Assembly: GCF_014197615.1 (NCBI RefSeq)
Contig: NZ_JACIFY010000023.1
Span: 1-64,000 of the forward strand
DNA: 64,000 nt
Source: Rhizobium esperanzae
GTDB lineage: Bacteria > Pseudomonadota > Alphaproteobacteria > Rhizobiales > Rhizobiaceae
Reading direction: 5' to 3'
Shown: piece by piece, positions 60,450-64,000 of the stretch
Layout of the letters: each line of letters opens with the position of its first letter
Position numbering within the stretch: the first letter of the stretch is position 1
Notes under the pieces: model-generated
What the model saw: the letters and a program-made list of their open reading frames with translations, nothing else
Databases searched by the model: none
What the model was told of the DNA's origin: nothing
Position numbers and translations under genes: made by a program

Positions 60450-61094
60450 GTGCAGATCATCCGCAACGACGACGATGTCAGTCGGGGGCTGGAGGCGCTG
60501 CTTGGCATCGATCCGAGCCTTGCGCCGATCGCCAGGGATATCGGGCCGCTTCCGTTGCGGCTGCGCGAACCCGGTTTTGCCGGCCTTGCCCATATCATCG
60601 TCTCGCAGATGGTATCGCGCGCCAGCGCCGAGGCGATCTGGCGGCGGATGCTGCCGGCGGACGGCCTTCTGACCGCCGAAGGCTACGTGCTGCTTCATTC
60701 GGAGGCCTGGCGGGAATTCGGGCTGTCGCGGGCCAAGGCCGAGACGCTCGCGCGGATCGCCGAGGCCGTTGCCTCCGGCCGCCTCGATCTTTCCGGGCTC
60801 TGCCTGAAGCCGCCTGAAGAAGCGCTTGGCGAGCTGACGGCGCTCAAGGGCGTCGGTCCGTGGACGGCGGAGGTCTATCTGATGTTTTGCGGCGGCCATG
60901 CCGATGTCTTTCCGGCCGGCGATGTCGCGCTGCAGAATGCCGTCGGTGCGGCATTCGGTCTCGCGGCACGGCCGCAGGCAAAGGCGCTTGCCGCGCTTGC
61001 GCAAGCCTGGTCGCCGTGGCGCTCCGTGGCCGCACGGCTTTTCTGGGCCTATTACGCCGCGAAAACGCGCCGCGACATGGTGCCGACGGCCTGA
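60450..61094 (+). CDS. DNA-3-methyladenine glycosylase II (AlkA-like)
   Basis: The 214-residue base-excision enzyme has a helix-hairpin-helix LTALKGVGPWTAEVY (129-143) and the catalytic D158 in FPAGDVALQNAVG. GGAGG at 60441-60445 points to a GTG start at 60450; ATG at 60402 would overlap gluQ's start. It lacks the Ada-type N-terminal domain. Confidence 0.88.
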   Translation: MQIIRNDDDVSRGLEALLGIDPSLAPIARDIGPLPLRLREPGFAGLAHIIVSQMVSRASAEAIWRRMLPADGLLTAEGYVLLHSEAWREFGLSRAKAETLARIAEAVASGRLDLSGLCLKPPEEALGELTALKGVGPWTAEVYLMFCGGHADVFPAGDVALQNAVGAAFGLAARPQAKALAALAQAWSPWRSVAARLFWAYYAAKTRRDMVPTA

Positions 61095-61205
61095 TCGGCA
61101 TCACTCTTCAAATTGCCTTTATCCTCTGAATTTATTGGACTTCACAATCCTGTAACAACCGGCCTAATATACAGGTGCAGATGCCGAATCGATCAGGAGA
61201 GTCCC

Positions 61206-61763
61206 TTGACGATTGCAGTCTCCCCCCAGGCCCTGCCAGCGCTCGTTCTGAACGCTGACTACCGGCCGCTGAGTTATTACCCCTTGTCGCTGTGGTCCTG
61301 GCAGGACGCGATCAAGGCGGTATTTCTCGACCGTGTGAACATCATCGCAGAATATGAGCATTCGGTTTCCTCACCGAGCTTCTCGATGCGGCTTCCGAGC
61401 GTCGTGTGCCTGAAGACTTACGTTCAGCCGTCCCGCAATCCGGCTTTCACCCGGTTCAACGTCTTCCTGCGCGACCGGTTCGAATGCCAGTATTGCGGCG
61501 CCCATGACGACCTGACCTTCGACCACGTCATCCCGCGCGCCCATGGCGGCGAGACGACCTGGGAGAATGTCGTGGCAGCCTGTTCGCCCTGCAATCTGCG
61601 CAAGGGCAGCAAGCTTCCCAAGCAGGCAAGCATGTTCCCATCGCAGAAGCCCTATCAGCCGACGGTGCAGGATCTGCACAATAACGGCCGGCTGTTCCCG
61701 CCGAACTATCTGCACGACAGCTGGCTCGACTATCTCTACTGGGATACCGAACTGCAGCCCTGA
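61206..61763 (+). CDS. HNH endonuclease
   Basis: The 185-residue protein has a zinc-finger HNH domain: FECQYCGA (C94, C97), DLTFDHVIPRAHGG (H107), N121 and CSPCNLRKG (C126, C129, N130). The 60-residue N-terminus with YRPLSYYPLSLWSWQDAIK is conserved in this core alphaproteobacterial group. AGGAGA 5 bases before TTG at 61206 sets the start. Host nuclease of unknown role, not clearly a defence gene. Confidence 0.9.
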   Translation: MTIAVSPQALPALVLNADYRPLSYYPLSLWSWQDAIKAVFLDRVNIIAEYEHSVSSPSFSMRLPSVVCLKTYVQPSRNPAFTRFNVFLRDRFECQYCGAHDDLTFDHVIPRAHGGETTWENVVAACSPCNLRKGSKLPKQASMFPSQKPYQPTVQDLHNNGRLFPPNYLHDSWLDYLYWDTELQP

Positions 61764-61820
61764 TCGCAGCCTGAAGCGCGTCGCGGTCTTCTCGCTCGCC
61801 GCACAGTTTGCGCGACAGGC

Positions 61821-62336
61821 TTAAGCCGATTTGCGGACGCCGACGAAGGCGAAGGCTGCAAGCAGAATTCCCGCGATCACGTTCCAGCCTGCAAAAGACA
61901 GGCCGAGCACCCGGAGCGCCGCATCGGTGCAGGACGGGCCCTTGATCGTATTGAGCTCGGTGAGCAGATCGCCGGCATTGCTCGTCATGCTGTTTGCCGT
62001 CGTCGAGCAGGTGGCAGGCCCCGGCCAGAAATGCCATTCGACGCCGGCGTGATAGACGCCCATGCCCGCCGTGACCAGCATCAGGATGCCGGCGGCGAGA
62101 ATGAGCGCGCGGGTGATCCAGTTCGGCAGGCCGACGAGCTCGGAGATGGCGGCGAGGATGGCGATCGGGATGGCGTAATAATAAGGCTGGCGCTGCAGCA
62201 GGCAGAGCGCGCAGGGAATATAGCCGCCGATATATTGGAAACCGAGCGCCGTGCCGACCGCCGCCGCCATGCCGATGGCGAGCAGTATGGAATAGACAAA
62301 GCCGGGGCGGGCAAACGGCGAAGAAGTGGCAGTCAT
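61821..62336 (-). CDS. dsbB: Disulfide bond formation protein B
   Basis: The 171-residue inner-membrane protein has four helices. Redox cysteines are CALC after the first helix pair and a second pair in PATCSTTAN and GPSCTDA. It reoxidises periplasmic DsbA and passes electrons to quinone. It lies 23 bases downstream of yqaA. Confidence 0.9.
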   Translation of the reverse strand: MTATSSPFARPGFVYSILLAIGMAAAVGTALGFQYIGGYIPCALCLLQRQPYYYAIPIAILAAISELVGLPNWITRALILAAGILMLVTAGMGVYHAGVEWHFWPGPATCSTTANSMTSNAGDLLTELNTIKGPSCTDAALRVLGLSFAGWNVIAGILLAAFAFVGVRKSA

Positions 62337-62359
62337 GGCGGAACTCCGCGAAGGTGGGC

Positions 62360-62950
62360 CTAATGAGCGAAAGAGCGGTAGCCGACGTATAGCAGGATCG
62401 CGGCGCCGGCGCCGATGCCGACGAGCTGGCCGAGGCGCTTCTCGACGAAATCCCGGATCGGCTCACCGTAGCGGCGCAGCAGCCAGGCGAGAAACAGGAA
62501 ACGCGCACCGCGCGCGACGATCGCCGAGACGATGAAAAGCCCGAGATTGACGTGGATGACGCCGGACAGGATGGTGACGATCTTGATCGGCGGCAGATGT
62601 GCGAGACCCGAGGTGACCAGCAGCAGCAGGATCCATTCGTAGGTGACGTAGGCCTTCATCTGCTCGAAGGCTTCGAGCTTGCCGTAGAATTCGAGAACCG
62701 GCCGCGCCACCGTCTCATAGGCGTAAAAGCCGAGCGCCCAGCCGGCGATGCCGCCGAGCACGGAGGCGACGGTCGCAATCAGCGCGTAGCGATAGGAGCG
62801 TTCCGGCTTGGCAAGCGCCATCGGCAGGAAGAGCACATCGGCGGGGACGAGAAAGACGGAGCTTTCGACGAAGGCGATGACGGCGAGCCAGACTTCGGCC
62901 GATTTGCGCGCGGCCAGAGACATGGTCCAGTCGTAAAGTCTGCGGAGCAT
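62360..62950 (-). CDS. YqaA/DedA-family membrane protein
   Basis: The 196-residue membrane protein has the SNARE-associated/VTT domain (VLGGIAGWALGFYAYE, PPIKIVTILSGVIHVNLGLF). Relatives are putative lipid or small-solute transporters that affect membrane integrity. The start at 62950 follows GAAGGAAAC. First of a two-gene unit with dsbB. Confidence 0.85.
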   Translation of the reverse strand: MLRRLYDWTMSLAARKSAEVWLAVIAFVESSVFLVPADVLFLPMALAKPERSYRYALIATVASVLGGIAGWALGFYAYETVARPVLEFYGKLEAFEQMKAYVTYEWILLLLVTSGLAHLPPIKIVTILSGVIHVNLGLFIVSAIVARGARFLFLAWLLRRYGEPIRDFVEKRLGQLVGIGAGAAILLYVGYRSFAH

Positions 62951-63124
62951 TCCGTTTCCTTCCTGTTGCGGTGCAAAAAGCTTTAGGGGCCGTGGGCGGC
63001 GCTGTAAATGCTCGCCCGTGTCCTTCGTGCCACCGCCATCCAAAAATTTTCGTGATGCGAGGGGGCGACGCCTCTCCCAAGATTTCACGGGATGGCGAAT
63101 CGGTCATTCTGCGGCAGGCTGCAG

Positions 63125-63172
63125 AGCATGATGCCGAAAAGTGTGGGCGGTTTTCGGACGAGGCCATGCTCC
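63125..63172 (+). repeat. Rhizobial intergenic dyad repeat, copy 5
   Basis: GAGCATGATG and CCATGCTC are the outer arms, CCGAAAA/TTTTCGG the inner arms, with GTGTGGGCGG between. Closest to copy 1 in sequence, in the opposite orientation. It lies 36 bases before the small unknown gene. Confidence 0.8.
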
Positions 63173-63207
63173 AGCTGAATTGGGTCGACGTGCAGGGTGG
63201 CAAAAGA

Positions 63208-63492
63208 ATGTTCAAAGTGATCGAAGGCGGGCTGGGGCGGGCCGTGCCAATGAATGTCCAGGCCGAAGCGGGCGGCAGGCCGAGCCCCGACGACGTGCGC
63301 CGAGAAGCGGCGCGGCGGCTCAGCGAAAGCGGCTGTCATCTGCAGCGTATCCGGGAGTTTGCGACCGGCATGCCGATGCTGGCGGCTCTCAAGCACTTGT
63401 CGCTGCAGATCGATTTCGCCGCGGAAGCCTTGTCGCGGCTCGACCCGATCCCCGAGGATTTCCGCTCCGACGGCTATTGGCCGGCGCGCTGA
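63208..63492 (+). CDS. Small alpha-helical protein, unknown
   Basis: The 94-residue product starts MFKVIEGGLGRAVPM and has a helical middle (DDVRREAARRLSESGCHLQRIREFA) and end (EALSRLDPIPEDFRSDGYW). Similar helical proteins are common in rhizobia, but I recognise no family. The ATG at 63208 follows GGCAAAAGA. Longer in-frame starts would run through the repeat. Confidence 0.65.
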   Translation: MFKVIEGGLGRAVPMNVQAEAGGRPSPDDVRREAARRLSESGCHLQRIREFATGMPMLAALKHLSLQIDFAAEALSRLDPIPEDFRSDGYWPAR

Positions 63493-63547
63493 GATTTTCA
63501 GCCAGCCGGTTTTGCCGCAGGGGATTATTCCACCTGCGATTTGCGAT

Positions 63548-64000
63548 TCAGGACAGATCCATCGACTTTTCCCACTGCTGACGCAGGACGTTCATCTCCG
63601 TGCGCTTCTGGGCCATCTCGCTGACGGCGGCGCGCAGATTGGGATGGTGTGACATGAACATGTTGAAGTCGCGCCGCTCGAGCACCTCGAACTGGCAGAA
63701 ATCGACGGCGATGACGTCGGCGGTGCGCCGTCCGCCGGTGAGAAGCGCCATTTCGCCGAAGAAGGCGCCCGGCTCCAGGCGGATCGCGCCGCTCGCAAGC
63801 CGCACCTCCACCGCTCCCGACGAGATGAAGTACATGCTGTCGCCGCGGTCGCCGCGGCGAATGACGCGTTCGCCAGGAGGGGCGGAATTTGCCTTGAAGA
63901 GCAGCAGCAGCTCCTCCTGCGCGTCCTCGCTGACCTGAGAGAACAGCGGGAAGGTTTCGATCAGCTGCTGCATCTTCAACTGATGCTGGCGCTCGCGTTC
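63548..64000 (-). CDS. Cyclic-nucleotide-binding domain protein, C-terminal part (5' end outside window)
   Basis: The frame is open to the end of the window, so the start lies beyond. The visible part is a cNMP-binding domain: METFPLFSQVSEDA-like IETFPLFSQVSEDAQEEL, the phosphate-binding cassette FFGEMALLTGGRRTADVIA and the closing helix. The preceding ERERQHQLK is helical, as in proteins where a channel or transporter domain comes first. The N-terminal domain cannot be told. Confidence 0.85.
   Translation of the reverse strand, partial: ERERQHQLKMQQLIETFPLFSQVSEDAQEELLLLFKANSAPPGERVIRRGDRGDSMYFISSGAVEVRLASGAIRLEPGAFFGEMALLTGGRRTADVIAVDFCQFEVLERRDFNMFMSHHPNLRAAVSEMAQKRTEMNVLRQQWEKSMDLS

Noticed and set aside
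61206..61763. HNH gene as a restriction or defence nuclease
   Set aside because: It stands in core gene context next to alkA and dsbB, with no methylase or other defence partner.
1..64000. CRISPR arrays, transposases, rRNA genes
   Set aside because: No regularly spaced direct repeats, transposase motifs or rRNA sequences were seen anywhere in the window.

Overview
The window is chromosomal DNA of a Rhizobium of the leguminosarum/etli type. The evidence is the alphaproteobacterial gene content (5-aminolevulinate synthase, CobS/CobT cobaltochelatase, CpdR, a TIGR02302 membrane protein, DUF2125, PduO-type cobalamin adenosyltransferase), high GC with rhizobial codon use, and at least five copies of a short dyad repeat of the kind scattered through rhizobial intergenic DNA. 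It starts inside hemA and ends inside a gene with a cyclic-nucleotide-binding domain. No rRNA, CRISPR array, transposase or integrase was seen; there is one tRNA.

Layout. 1-8121: the hemA end, then a LacI regulator and an ABC sugar importer whose operon includes a GH127 beta-L-arabinofuranosidase, probably an arabinoside uptake and breakdown unit with twin LacI-type operators. 8131-11980: dxr, then small envelope and unknown genes. 12000-14888: an accessory patch next to tRNA-Arg(CCT), holding a BrnT/BrnA toxin-antitoxin pair, a NYN-domain nuclease-like gene interrupted near its end, a secreted protein that looks like a lipoprotein without its cysteine, and a chain of tiny overlapping ORFs. 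14943-25766: M20 amidohydrolase, penicillin-binding carboxypeptidase, COG0523 GTPase, TusA-like protein, L,D-transpeptidase, accA, xerD, and aroK-aroB-corC-like. 25808-31719: bolA, a DnaJ-like gene, cobS-cobT, a phytase-like secreted protein, a P-loop kinase. 31729-35137: a queuosine-precursor transporter with a preQ1-riboswitch-like leader, rpmB, DUF3108, a DMT exporter, a cupin. 35137-45884: gloB, a methyltransferase, hisC-tyrC, DUF2125, ChaC, plsC, ydcF, ftsX-ftsE, hpt, cpdR. 45958-55550: TIGR02302 protein, lysA, lptM, argH, tlpA, hbdA-like, etfA-etfB. 55733-64000: rhomboid protease, cobalamin adenosyltransferase, SDR, BrkB, GluQRS, AlkA, HNH nuclease, dsbB-yqaA, a small unknown and the truncated cNMP-binding gene.

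Links between genes. Import of a queuosine precursor (31729-32364) and glutamylation of queuosine in tRNA-Asp (GluQRS, 59522-60403) both serve tRNA wobble modification. CobS/CobT insert cobalt into the corrin ring and the PduO-type enzyme adenylates cobalamin. ETF and the hydroxyacyl-CoA dehydrogenase share fatty and branched-chain acyl-CoA oxidation, and the etfB promoter carries a LiuR-like palindrome. Most of the window is core metabolism. The least ordinary parts are the tRNA-Arg patch, the leader at 32361-32405, and several very short genes (30, 50 and 58 codons) that length filters would miss.
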